Source: Sperchopsis tessellata
Lineage: Eukaryota > Arthropoda > Insecta > Coleoptera > Hydrophilidae
NCBI GenBank assembly: GCA_033557685.1
Contig: JAWQRN010000437.1
Coordinates: forward strand, 1 to 29,602
Length of the DNA: 29,602 nt
Reading direction: 5' to 3'
In this document: positions 1 to 10,902 of the stretch, piece by piece
How the letters are laid out: each line of letters opens with the position of its first letter
Numbering within the stretch: position 1 is the first letter of the stretch
Made by a program: the position numbers and the translations under genes
The notes under the pieces: generated by a model
Seen by the model: the letters and a program-made list of their open reading frames with translations, nothing else
Databases searched by the model: none
What the model was told of the DNA's origin: nothing

Positions 1-1767
1 CATTTTGGTCATACCTTTTCTTATCAAGACTTTAATTGTACTACTTTATAAATTTCAGAAACCAAAAAGCGCTTCGCATGCGTTGAATGTTTATATACAA
101 AATGCACCCAATTTCCAAAGAGAGATTCTTCTTTAACATAAATTTCCATGCACTTAATTATTTAATAACACATCAGTTTTAGTTCGCCTATCACAAAAAG
201 TATGGTAGGAGAAGTTTGTTCCATCAAAAGACTGGATTTGTTTCCGATTTGATAAACTTATCATTTTGTAGCCAAAATTTAACTTCTTTGGTCGAGCATT
301 GGCTTGTTAACATCAGGATGAAAGTTGCGTCCTAACCGTATATTTCGTTAATATTCTTACAAATTGTAAAATTTTATGAAATAGAAAATCCTTGCCTTGT
401 AGGTGTAACTTCTTATTTAAAAACAACTAAATATATATTAGAATTGATATAATTTCATACTGTAACTATAATTATATTTAATATATAGTTAACATTTATA
501 AAAGCCAATTATAAATTACTCTAAAAGTACATAGTATCACCTATTTTTTTATTATTATTACTCAAAAATTATTGAAAGAATCTAAAAGCCAAAAACATCT
601 TCATAGATTATTTTCGAATAATATTTCATAAAAATATTGAAATATACCTACCATATATTTCTTCATTTTTGGAATAAAATCTACCTATTTACAAAAATCA
701 AAAGGCTAATTCACAAGTAGTTTAAAAATATATAGTTGCAATTTAATTATTTAAATGAAAACTATTTATCTCTCACTCTCTATCTGTTTCGTTCTTTAAC
801 ACAAGTTCAACAGCAGAGCTTGTCAAAGAAAGCCTTATGATGCGCAGCCATGAAAGCTTAGAGAAACAAAATTTTTAATAAAAACTTCATAAATAATTAC
901 AGTACAGAAACGGATAGGTTTGGTTTAATACGAAATATATTCATAAGTACAATTAGAGATGGCATTGAAGTATGCATATAGGCTACATACTAATTTGAAA
1001 TTCCACATACCTTCAAATTATAGATTAGTACCAAAATTGTTATAAATTTTGGACAGTTATTTATTTTATAGAAAGCTACGTATTAATAAAATATTTTGCA
1101 AAAATTCGTATTAAAGAAATAGAAATATAACAATATTTTGTTTTAACAAAATTTATAGCAAATTAAGGATAAAATTTCTCCATCCAAAAATGTCTTGGAT
1201 TCCTCCATACTTTCAAATATACTACATGAGAAGCTAAGGCTATAAGTTGTAAAGCCAATATTTATAAAATACATCTAGGTTCATAAGCTCATTTTTATTA
1301 AATTAACTTTATTAATTATATTACATTAATTTACAATTTTATGTAATATGTATCTAATAATAATAATTTTAAAAAGACTGGCATGAATTCTTCCAAATGT
1401 AAACGTAAAACTAAAAATCAAACCTTTGTTTTGCCATGCAGTTTAGTACCAAAGCATCATTCTTAACTATGTACATATATACAAAATGATACTGTTATAA
1501 TTTTAGAGCATCCACTAAAAAATAAAACTTTCTTATTGTTTGAAAACATCGTATATTTAAATAATACCTTTCTTTCAATTTGAGTATATATAATCACCAT
1601 TAGTAAATGAGTTCAACGCTCTATATTAACCCAAACGGTATTCCACAGAAGTTAAAATTTAAAGCAGATGCATTAAGTTACACCTTTACATATTCGTATG
1701 AAATAATGTATGCATTTTTTTACTCGAACAATTTTAACATTTCTTCCATTTCTTTTTTGTTTTCCAG
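1..1767 (+). other. Probable intron of the left-edge plus-strand gene
   Basis: This stretch is very AT-rich and I see no coding signal on either strand. It ends in a good acceptor: a long pyrimidine tract at about 1741-1765 followed by CAG at 1765-1767, after which an open, compositionally biased reading frame begins. The preceding exon lies outside the window, so the intron is at least 1.77 kb. I recognise no transposon in it. Confidence 0.6.
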
Positions 1768-2025
1768 GCGAACCAAGTAAATAACTCTAGTAATCCATCA
1801 ACTCCGCCTATCACAAATGAGACCTTATCAAACTCAGTGGCTGCAATGAACGCCATGAGAGCCTCTATGGACAGCATTCGCAACATGGATGCCATGAGAT
1901 CGTCCGTCATGGACATGTCTTCGCCACAGCCTTCGCAACAACAAGATGCTCTCAGGATGCACCAGCAAGCCGAAGCTCTCCTTCGATCTCAAGCTGAAGC
2001 TGCCCTCAGATTAGCCATGAGCCAG
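1768..2025 (+). CDS. Penultimate coding exon, Gln/Met/Ala-rich probable nuclear protein
   Basis: This internal exon has 86 codons and is open in frame from the acceptor at 1766-1767 to the donor at 2026-2027 (CAG|gtaaat), phase 0 at both ends. The peptide starts A-N-Q-V-N-N-S-S. It continues through an Asn/Ser/Thr/Pro stretch to a Met-rich segment with the pattern AMNAMRASMDSIRNMDAMRS. It then has a Gln run and a probably helical segment, EALLRSQAEAALRLAMSQ. EALLRSQAEAALRL looks amphipathic. The next exon continues in the same frame with matching composition and a second pair of ALRL segments, which supports the splice model. Composition suggests the disordered, possibly coactivator- or corepressor-binding tail of a transcription regulator, but no DNA-binding domain is in the window and I do not recognise the family. 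Reading through the donor gives a stop five codons later, so an intron-retaining form would be truncated. Confidence 0.8.
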
Positions 2026-2151
2026 GTAAATAAAAATTGACTATAAACATAAAAAAACTTAAACAAAAAAAACTTTAAATCAAAACCAGTGCTAAATTCA
2101 TAAGTATTTGAGTCGCCTAAGCTAATTTTGCTTTTTCTGCATATATTTTAG
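2026..2151 (+). other. Short phase-0 intron
   Basis: A 126-bp intron with donor gtaaat at 2026 and acceptor ttttag ending at 2151. It is AT-rich, has several in-frame stops, and contains a CTAAG/CTAAT-like branch candidate near 2117-2125. Removing it joins two open frames of the same composition. Confidence 0.8.
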
Positions 2152-2373
2152 GCTCTACCACAATTAAACCAACAAGAAAATAACAGTCCTCTTCGCCACA
2201 ACGGCAACTACCAAGGACATCAAGGACAATCTTCGCAACAACTGAGTCCTGACCTAACAGAAGCTTTACGATTGCAAGAACAACGGTTAGAGCAAGCTTT
2301 GCGGTTACACGGAAGTGATCCAAGAACACTAGGCTTCTCGCTATCAAGTCAACAACAGAACCAGCAGCCATGA
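2152..2373 (+). CDS. Terminal coding exon of the left-edge gene
   Basis: The exon has 73 codons plus a TGA stop at 2371-2373, read in phase 0 from the acceptor at 2150-2151. The product starts A-L-P-Q-L-N-Q-Q and passes through an Asn/Gln/His-rich region. It then has a helix-like segment, LTEALRLQEQRLEQALRLHG, and a short tail, DPRTLGFSLSS, followed by a Gln/Asn-rich end. The EALRL...QALRL pair echoes the ALLRS...ALRL pair of the previous exon, so the last 100 or so residues form a small repeat of Leu/Arg helices separated by Gln-rich linkers. Low-complexity flanks with conserved-looking helices suit a short binding motif in a nuclear regulator. That role is inference, and the family is not recognised. 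The next recognised gene is on the other strand, 25 kb away. Confidence 0.8.
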   Translation, partial: ALPQLNQQENNSPLRHNGNYQGHQGQSSQQLSPDLTEALRLQEQRLEQALRLHGSDPRTLGFSLSSQQQNQQP

Positions 2374-2561
2374 AACTTCAGTTATTACTGAACGCCTGAA
2401 ACGTAACTGTAAACCCACAAACAATGCTGCTTTATCAATTTTTTTAGTTCCGCCGTTTTACAATCACAAAAATGAATTTATGACCTACTAGATTCCAAGT
2501 TTGAAGAAATAATGTGAATGTATGAAAAAAGTACAAAACGTAAGTTAAGAAAATGTTGTTC

Positions 2562-2776
2562 GTCGCTACCTGTCCGCGGACGCGACGTTTCGCACGTGCG
2601 CGAAGCCACCTTCAGGAATGCGGGGTCTTTTTATTGTTAAGAATCCGCAATCTTAGAATTGGAATTTTCTCGAATCGAAAAATTGTTAATTATTAAGATG
2701 TTTAATATAAATAATGTGAAAAATTAAAATCAAAAAATTCGTGTTATGAATGCTAAAAAACTGGACAGGTAGCGAC
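2562..2776. repeat. MITE-like segment bounded by a 14-bp perfect inverted repeat
   Basis: GTCGCTACCTGTCC at 2562-2575 is exactly reversed and complemented at 2763-2776. The 187 bp between start with a GC-rich block containing the palindromes GTCCGCGGAC and GCACGTGC, then become AT-rich. No direct target-site duplication is obvious. It could be a small non-autonomous transposon or a structured UTR element. The minus strand also carries one copy of the CGAAACGT motif described in the findings (2583-2617). Confidence 0.5.
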
Positions 2777-3061
2777 AGATGTTAACCTTAGTTTTTTGTG
2801 TTAATTCAAACAATTTTAAATGTATAGTATGTGCCAAAATGTTTTCGTTCTTTTTACGTTTGAGCCGTTCAGTAAATGCAATAAATAAAATGATGGCTAA
2901 GCCATTTAATATTAAAAGTTTATACACTTTAAAAGTGTTCACTATAAATCAACTTAAGCAAAAAATAACTATGTACAGTAAAATTTAAATATTAATGTTA
3001 TATACCTAAAAGAATGATGATTGTTAGGTATGTATAACATGTATGGATGAATGAAATCGGT

Positions 3062-3083
3062 GTATATATATATATATATATAT
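3062..3083. repeat. (TA)n microsatellite
   Basis: An uninterrupted TA run lies inside the probable 3' UTR. Confidence 0.9.
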
Positions 3084-3307
3084 TTGAAGAATATTTACTT
3101 AAGTTTGAATTAGTTATGTACAAATAATAGTGAGTGAATGGGAATTAGACTAAGTGAAAATAACATTATGATTTTCGAACAACAGATGGAATTATTATGG
3201 AAAAATCGTTTGACTTATTTTGGACATCACAAATCTAAACCTGTGATTTTTTTCGCTTTTTTTATTTTTAACAAAATATGGCCGGTTCAGATGTATAATA
3301 ATTAGCA

Positions 3308-3316
3308 ATAAATAAA
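3308..3316 (+). terminator. Candidate polyadenylation signal of the left-edge gene
   Basis: Two overlapping AATAAA words are followed directly by an A-run, 935 bp after the stop codon. In such AT-rich sequence AATAAA arises by chance, so this is only the best-looking of several; 2880-2889 is an alternative. Confidence 0.3.
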
Positions 3317-3320
3317 AAAA

Positions 3321-5280
3321 AATATCGTTGCAATTATTTCTGTGATTATTGAACATTTTTAAATATTGAGGAAAGTATAATTTATTATTTGTTTGAGTAG
3401 AATATTCAAATTCAAATCGGCATTTAAAAAAAGCATTTTTTATTAGTTTTATTTATATATTTTTATATAGTATAAAAGGTGCGTGATTTACAAGTGTACA
3501 AAGAAATATTTTTATTTTAAACAATTTTACAAGAGTACATTTGTGTACTTAAATAAACAGAAAAAAATCATATATTAATATTTTGCAAAAATATTTTTAT
3601 TTTGTAAAAAACACCCAGTTTCGATAAATGAAATCGTTAATTTTTTTAAGTTTTTTTTTCTGGAAATGTGGTTTTAGTATTTGTATATAATTTTAAAAAA
3701 GCATGTATATAAAGCATTTACACCAAACATTGATTTTTCGCAAACAATTAAACAAAACACGGCAAACTTTTTGGAACCAAAAATTTTCCCAATCTTCATC
3801 CCACAATAAATTAGAAACACAATCAATTTAATATAAATAAATCTAAATTCAAAATTAAAGTTGTATGCGAAAAATTTAACTTTTCTCTCCATAATCTACA
3901 ATAGTCATAGTAAAACAATAGTAATAAATAAAAATACAATAGTACCATAGTTGAGAAGCTATGCACCAATTTCCCTTAAAAGTGACGATTTTTGCAAGGC
4001 ACAATACTTGATGCGTTGCACACAAGCCCTGAAGGTTCCAGTTCAAAAGACGAAACGTCTGCCAGCAAGCCTGCCGCTTCTGATAGATTCGCTAAAAACT
4101 GTGATGCCTGTCAGCGCTACACCCGATTGTGACATACTAAAGTGGTTTATTAAACAAATAAAAAAACACTTATAACAAAACCACAGAAATATATATGAAA
4201 ATACTGTTAAAACAAAAATAAACAAATACAATAGCCCGGTTGCACTAAGTGCTTCAAACATTTGCCCAATTTAATTACTACCCAGTAATTGAATCTATTT
4301 AAAAAAATATGCAATAGCCCAATCAAAAGTGAACGTTGAAGTTTCGAGAGGGGGATTATCAAAATTTCCGACCTCCTCTGGGGGGCTTCAGTGTTGACTA
4401 ATGAATTCAAACATTTAGTTCTACTGGGGGTCCCAAAAAGACCTCCCTCAATAAAAGTATTTTACATAAATATTAAAGTCTATAAGCCCGAATGGACGAA
4501 TATTTATTGTAAAATTACACAAAAACAAAATTTTTTTGCAATAGCCCATATACATGTGCAAAATCTTGCACAAGTTTTCAAGTTTACACCAGTTTTCTGT
4601 TCAAACTCTTAATTTTCTGTTATAAAAGCGATTCCTGGTTAATTTTCATAATCGAGTGGGGCCCAAAAATAGCCAAATAGCCGCGAAATCTTATACCTTG
4701 CTTACAAAATAATAATCTAGTAACATCCTATTCAGTGTTCAGAGCCACTATGGCTCTGTTTGTATCTAAGAATCAAAATTTCATAAATGTATATGATGAA
4801 GTAATGTACCGACTTTATAAAGTAAATATTTAAACGAAAGATATCTTATTCTTATATGTCATACATCAAAGTAATTTTTTTTTAAATTTTTGGGATTTCT
4901 AATTTTGTTATTAGTGCTGTATATGTCGGGGAAGCAAATTCAGCTGCCCTGTATACAACAGAATCGATGTCATAGGTTTAGCTTTCAACAGCTTATAGAG
5001 CGTTAAACACAAAAAAATTGTCAGAAAATCGCACTTGATTATGAAAATTTTCGTACTGGAGTTGTTCGTTAAACTTTTTTTTAAACTGCAATAGCCTAAA
5101 CGCATAATGATTCTCTTATGCTAAACAAAAATTCAGGTTACCATACCTTGGTTGAATTTTTATGAAAAATTGCGCGTTGCAAAATAATTTTTCCGTTTTC
5201 CAAAAATAAATTTTATTTTTGCAACGTTCAGTTTTACGAATTTTTCGTTTTACAATAAAATATTTCATTGAATAAACATT
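3321..5280. other. AT-rich intergenic stretch without a supportable gene
   Basis: Short open frames here (for example 3951-4175) have no recognisable domain. The stretch holds four occurrences of the word CAATAGCC (about 4230, 4314, 4540 and 5088), mostly preceded by G. It also has a locally GC-richer patch near 4320-4440 and one CGAAACGT motif at 4029-4063. Undiagnosed repeat remnants are likely, but I cannot name one. Confidence 0.5.
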
Positions 5281-5295
5281 AACCAGTTACATTTT

Positions 5296-5420
5296 CCTTC
5301 TACACACACCTACACAAACAGCATCACACAAAAAAAAACACAAACACACACACAAAACACACTTACACAAAAAACAAAAAACCAACATTCACACATAAAC
5401 AAAACACAAAGCAACAAGTG
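5296..5420. repeat. CA/A-rich low-complexity tract
   Basis: On this strand the tract is almost only A and C, with interspersed CACACA and A-runs. It is a degenerate microsatellite and not coding. Confidence 0.85.
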
Positions 5421-8400
5421 TGATCAGCGCATAAAGCGCCATACAAAATTTAAAAGAATAAAAAAACTTATCCGAAGTTTTATTGAGTTTATTTCGACCG
5501 CCATAGCTTTATGTGTTTATTATATTTGTTGGATGATATAACTCTTTGGGCACCAAATCCTTTATTTCGACAAACTGGTAAAAAAAATCTCGTTTCGACA
5601 TCAAAAACAAAACAAACAACATCACCATACACACTAAAAAAAAAACAAAAATGTCAAAAAGTCACTTTTGGGAAAACTACAAAACGTTTCGGCCTTACAA
5701 ACAAAGCAAAATTTTCAAAAGAAAATCAGTTGATATTCATATGTAAAACCACATAAAAATTAAAAAAAAATAATATAATAGTATAATAGTTGTGTTTATA
5801 TTTTGATGTTAAGTTATTCAGTGTATACGTATCGATAATAAGTTTTCATAAACAGGGGGTCTACCAGGCAGCTTTAAAAATATATTTTCGAAACTTTTCC
5901 AATTACAAATAACACATAATAATAATTGTATTAAAACTGTATTAAAAATGGTGAAAATTACATTGAAGATGAGTACAAATAAATACGAAACAGTTGAACC
6001 CTTCACGATATACGTATGCCAATGCACACTAGATTTGAATATAGTTCAGCGTTATTGTTAATATATACAGTGTAGTTACAATAGTTGAAAATATACTACA
6101 ATATTATGTTAGGTTTATCCAATATATACAGTGTGGATTCAACTGTAGATTTTTAAGGCTGCTATTTCAGGTGTAATGTCAAACAAAACTTTAATTTAAT
6201 AGAAACTGACATGAGAAAGTTTCGTTTAAGAAAAATCATGGTAATAAATATATCACATGACAAGCTTAAAATTAAAATGACCTAAAAACTAAAAAAGTTG
6301 GAAATGTAAATTTATATAAACATAATTTTGATGTATTATATACAGTAAATGTTTAACATTACAAACATAATAAAGAACAAAACTAAATACTAAAAACATC
6401 ACCGACAATAATTGACATTGTCACTTAAGCAATTAAATTAAATTTACAAATTCATTTATATATATTTTGGCTTCTTTTGGATCAACTGACCATCTACTTT
6501 GGAGATGCAGCTGTATATAAATCTCGAAGCATTCTATGTTTTCATTGTACCAGTATGAAAGATATTTTGTATAGTTAACTAACAAAAATTTAAAACTTGC
6601 CAAAGTAACTTAAACAGGAAAATCAGAATGTAAAAATCCTTTTCTTAATTTTCCAAAGAAGCGATGTTTATCACATCAACAATAGAGTAATCTGAAGACT
6701 ATTTTTAGTATGCGGATATCAATTTTGTTTACAAGATAACTCGGACGAAAGTCAAAATTTAAATTAAATAAACAATTTAATCGAACTATTAACAAATACG
6801 TCTTAGTATTAGTGAAAAGTATAACAAATGGATACAAATTTCAAAAGCTACAAATCAAAATTTCATTGCGAAAAATTTTCAAAAATCGAAAATAATATTT
6901 CGCATAATTACCTATTAATATAAGGTGTCAATTAAAATTACAAACAGTTTTTGATTGTTTTTTAAGTAATGTAAAATAAAAATATATGTTTACATATTTT
7001 CACTTTGCATCGGTTTAAACATATACTGTATATAATATAGTTTTTTTTTAATTTAAAGCAAAACATAGTATTACATAAAGAGCATACCTTACATAATGGC
7101 TAAATTTAAAAAAAAATTATAATGTTTAAAAGAAACCTACACAATTATTAAATTCAAAATTTATAAGATGTCAAAAATATATTTCAGGATGACCCCTTTT
7201 GATTCAAAAATGCTTGTCTTCGTTTGCACCAGAATTAAAAGTTAAAAAAGAGTTTTTCATCTTAAGGAATACATGGTTTAAAATACTTTTATAATCTCTT
7301 ATAAAAACAGATAGGACAAACATTAAAAGCAAAATATCTACAGCGCATCTACAGTGTCTAAAAAAGAAACTCTTTTTGAAAACAAAATATCTAATTTTAT
7401 CAATAAATATGTACAAAACTATAAATTCGGTATTTCTGAAACACTCAAAAAAACTAATAAAATATAGTATCAGACTACTAAAATTTTCTTAAATCAAAAT
7501 ACGAATTTTAAGAAATTGAAATAAATTTGTATTAAAGTAATAAGTGGCCTTAGCAAAATATGAAATTTTTTTCATATTCGTATTTGTCCTAAAAAACAAT
7601 AAAAATCCTTTTGCCATTTTCTATTATAAGGTTAAACCATACTAAGCCATGTACTAAAAAAATAAAATATTCAAAATAAATTTCAATCTCCAATTTAAGG
7701 ATGATACGTAAATAAGCAAATTTAATGCATAACATGATCTGTTACAACCAAATAAAATTTCTGAAAAAATTAATTTGTTTGAGATTAAACTGTCAATTAA
7801 TTGACGCTTTAGCCAATTATATTTATGAAATTAAATGTCAAAATTAGTTTTATGTCTTTCATTTGTAATATCGACATTGCACCGCATTTATTGCCCCCTC
7901 TCCATTTTTTAAATACTGAAATAATACAAACGTATTTGTAAAGTTTCATATTTAAAAAAATATTTAATAAAATAGTTATGTTTCTGTTTACCGCTTTTTG
8001 CTCTTATAAGTGTCTTGTTTATGTTTTCTGTGTGGAGGAGGCCAATTTTAAAACGTCCATTGCCCCCACTTTGAGCTCGCGATTTTAATTTAAATAAATT
8101 TTTCTCATTTAATTTTAAAAAATTCAGTTTCGGGCCGTTATCACGTTTCTTTTCATATACACACATAATTTATGAGAAACCAAACGACGTTTCGGCATTA
8201 ACCCTATAGGCAATCTTCAAGTTTTAAAAGGGGCACACCTCCATTTTTGGCTACTAATATAAAAGCTCAATATTTCAGTTATATTTGTACTGTCATTGTT
8301 AATCTACAGTTCTAAGCTAACGGATAAAAATTGCTTAATTTATTATTAAATTATTATTGTTAAAGTTATATGTAATGTATTGGTTTAAGCAAAACATGTG

Positions 8401-9440
8401 TAACTGATATTATTTTAATGCATTTTTTGTTATACAACAGTGTTTCAAATTAATAAATGCGAAAGTTTAAACAATTTATATATAAATTATATATATATAG
8501 TAAATAAAGGCTGCATTTTTTTTGAGACACTGTGTATTTAAGTAAGTTTTTTATAAAGTTGTTTACAGTTTAAGCATTACTGGTAAGGATTTATATTTTG
8601 CCATTTCTTTTAAGTGAATTTGACTGCCATTCATATTTTCTTTGCTTTATAGTTTTTATCATTTTTTTTGTTTATTATAAGTTCCTATATCTTCTAAACT
8701 GTAGATGCAAAACAGTTTTTTGTGTGAAAGTGAATGAACGTTTAATGTTATTAATTATAAAAAAACTATCGATACCTTGTTAATTTGTTATACTTTTTAT
8801 TTTTTATTAATGTTTTTATTTTTGCAATTTCGACCTAGAAATTTTTGATTTAGCGTTGAAGTGGTGGCAAGGTGTATCTATTACATATTTTCTGACGGAA
8901 TGTACAAAATTTGTATAAAATTTAAGTGTTTATAAATTAATATAATCTAGGTAGCTACGATTTCTAAAAAGAGATGAAAAATAACTTGTATATTTCTAGA
9001 AAAATTGACCAAAAAATCTAAAACCAATGATGGAATATGTAATGTACATTTTGTTGATTTCGGTGAGTTCTTTAGGATTAGAGGAAAAATTAATCTGTGA
9101 AATTGGAGGCATTATTAAATGAAAAAAGAAATAAAATTATTTGTATAGACATTTAAAATTATGAGTAGAAAAATTTTGTTAGAAAATTTTTATTCAAATT
9201 TTAAATTTGATGTATGACAATTGTATGTGTGGATATGTATCTATTTACTGGAATAGCAAATATATTAAAAAATTACAGAGCGTTTTGCTTACCAACCCTC
9301 TCACTCCACACCTTCAGACTTTTTAGATTACCTATGTATATTTGGCCCAATTAGTATGACTCCACACAAAACGGTAAGTATATAGAATTTAAAGTTTTCA
9401 AGTGCAAAAACTATATATCATAACTATAAATAATATAATA
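5421..9440. other. AT-rich intergenic desert
   Basis: I see no gene on either strand in these 4 kb; the open frames are short, AT-driven and unlike any family I know. Notable small items are CGAAACGT motifs at 5684-5718 and 8185-8222 (minus strand), two copies of an ATATACAGTGTRG word at about 6063 and 6125, and a TA-rich tract near 8478-8500. Confidence 0.6.
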
Positions 9441-9449
9441 ATATAAATA

Positions 9450-10400
9450 AATATAAACAACCAACAGCAGATCATTCCCCACTCATCCTCAACCACACGT
9501 ATAATTAAACCTGGTGTACCTCAGGGCAGCGTCTTGGGCCCGCTTCTTTTTCTTGTTTTTATTAATGACATATTCCAAGTCATTGATAATACACCACATA
9601 AAATTATCAATTATGCTGACGATACTAATTTGAATATTGGGGGCTCTTCGTTCTTGGAAATCATACACGAGCTTCTCCTAAACAATGCTGAAACACATTG
9701 TGTTCTTTTTCACAGTAGGAATATGATGATGACTCCGGACCCCCAGAAATAAAAATTCAAGGTGAATCTTTAAAACTGAGCTCGTCAGGAAAGTTCTTGG
9801 GTATTCACATCGATGAATGTCTGACATGGGCGAAGAATATTGATGTGTTATGCACTGTTATTGCCAAAAATATCTACCCACTTAGGGTTTTAAAACAATA
9901 CGTAGACCAAACGGTTCTTAGGACGGTCTTATATGCCAACCTACTTTCTCATTTAAGATATGGAATAACTTTTTGGCGAGGGCTCCTCTGAAGTGTCCAA
10001 AAGTTTGTTCTTCAGAATAAAGTTATGCGGATCATTTATCTATAGAGACTCGTGCAGAAACTATTTCAAAACAAATAAAATTTTAACCATTTCTGCTCTC
10101 TATATATAGGAGTGCTTGCACTTCATGAGAACAAATGTGGAAAAAGTTTCAAACATGCCATCGGCTTGAATTAACGCATAGGAGTTGCTTTTACAGAAGT
10201 TTATGTGTTTATAACACTTTTCCAGATCATATTTTTGAATTGCTCTGTCAGTTCGAGCCACACATACAATTTATGACTGTTTGTTACAGTGGTTGTTGTT
10301 TATTTTTATATATGTTATGTATTCTTATTGAATATTTGTTATGTAATGCTTTATTTTGTATTAACACTACTCATACTTGAATGAATAAATATTCTTTATT
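9450..10400 (+). mobile_element. Jockey/CR1-type LINE fragment (RT fingers lost, palm to 3' end)
   Basis: This is a 5'-truncated, frameshifted non-LTR retrotransposon. The frame through 9501-9752 holds the RT motif GVPQGSVLGPLLFLVFIND and the catalytic box Y-A-D-D-T at 9612-9626. After an internal deletion and a frame change near 9735, the reading continues at about 9738-9991 with FLGIHIDECLTW and SHLRYGITFWRG, the usual post-catalytic segment of this superfamily. Another frame change leads to a C-terminal segment with YNTFPDHI at about 10210-10245. The end is a run of ATTATT-type repeats after AATAAA near 10383-10415, as expected for a LINE 3' tail. In family members the RT copies the element's RNA at a nicked target. 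This copy cannot encode an active enzyme. Confidence 0.85.
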
Positions 10401-10440
10401 ATTATTATATAATATTATTGTGGGGAGGTTCAGTTCACTA

Positions 10441-10632
10441 TCACTTGATAAGTCTGGTAAAAAAGGGATACCCGGTGTAAGAAGTTTGAAATTTCGCCAT
10501 AATAAAGGTGCTATTTCCTTTACGAAACTCTCCCTGTTTGTTAGGTTAGTATGAATCAAATTCATATGTAAGGAGCGTAGTAAATATGTTAGTAAGCATC
10601 TTATAATCCACAGATGGGAGACTGATTGGACG
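10441..10632 (-). mobile_element. RTE-like LINE reverse transcriptase remnant
   Basis: Read on the minus strand, this short segment starts RPISLPSVDYKMLTNIF and continues to a degenerate SYxPxxQGEFRKGNST, with one internal stop. These are the typical RT motifs RPISLL..YK and Q-x-GFRKG-x-ST of RTE-like elements, in the correct order and spacing. Everything downstream, including the YxDD box, is missing. It lies head-on to the end of the LINE at 9450-10400 and just before the mariner. I am confident it is an RT relic but less so of the clade. Confidence 0.6.
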
Positions 10633-10870
10633 TTAATTTTGTAGGTCTTCTTTGTTTCCTTTTTTTATTACACTAATCGAAGGGCTTGGTGCAAAAACCG
10701 GTCAGTTCTATTTTTTTTTAATTATATACTATATATATTTTGAAAAGTAAAATATGCAAAGCCCCTTTTTAACTAATTGACTGATTAATTTTACCTGCAG
10801 ATAAAAGTTGCAAAAGTAACTTTTCCCTGAAATTAGTTATACTTTCACATTCATTTTCGTTCAAATTGCA

Positions 10871-10902
10871 GTTATATATGTATATATATATATATATATA
10901 TA
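10871..10902. repeat. TA-rich microsatellite at the mariner insertion point
   Basis: An imperfect TA run (with TATG interruptions) ends exactly at the TA that precedes the left mariner terminal repeat. The element therefore inserted in or next to a TA repeat, its required target dinucleotide. Confidence 0.8.

Larger units (their letters stand above)
2374..3320 (+). other. Probable 3' UTR of the left-edge gene
   Basis: The AT-rich sequence after the TGA stop has no convincing coding frame. AATAAA-type polyadenylation signals occur at 2880-2889 and again, followed by an A-run, at 3308-3316; either could end the transcript. A GC-rich patch (about 2572-2625) stands out sharply from its surroundings and lies inside a perfect 14-bp inverted repeat (2562-2575 and 2763-2776). 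The extent of the UTR is inferred from position only. Confidence 0.45.

Noticed and set aside
2117..2371. Minus-strand open frame of 84 codons opposite the left gene's last exon
   Set aside because: It is the complement of the Gln-rich exon; its hydrophobic composition follows from that.
3951..4175. Plus-strand open frame of 74 codons, less AT-rich than its surroundings
   Set aside because: No domain, no homologous pattern and no splice context; it spans one of the CGAAACGT motifs and is more likely repeat-derived.
5296..5420. CRISPR-like or tandem array in the CA-rich tract
   Set aside because: No regular repeat-spacer period; simple low complexity, and the genome is eukaryotic.
5511..5756. 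Plus-strand open frame of 81 codons
   Set aside because: It is Lys/Thr-rich because of A-rich low complexity and has no motif.
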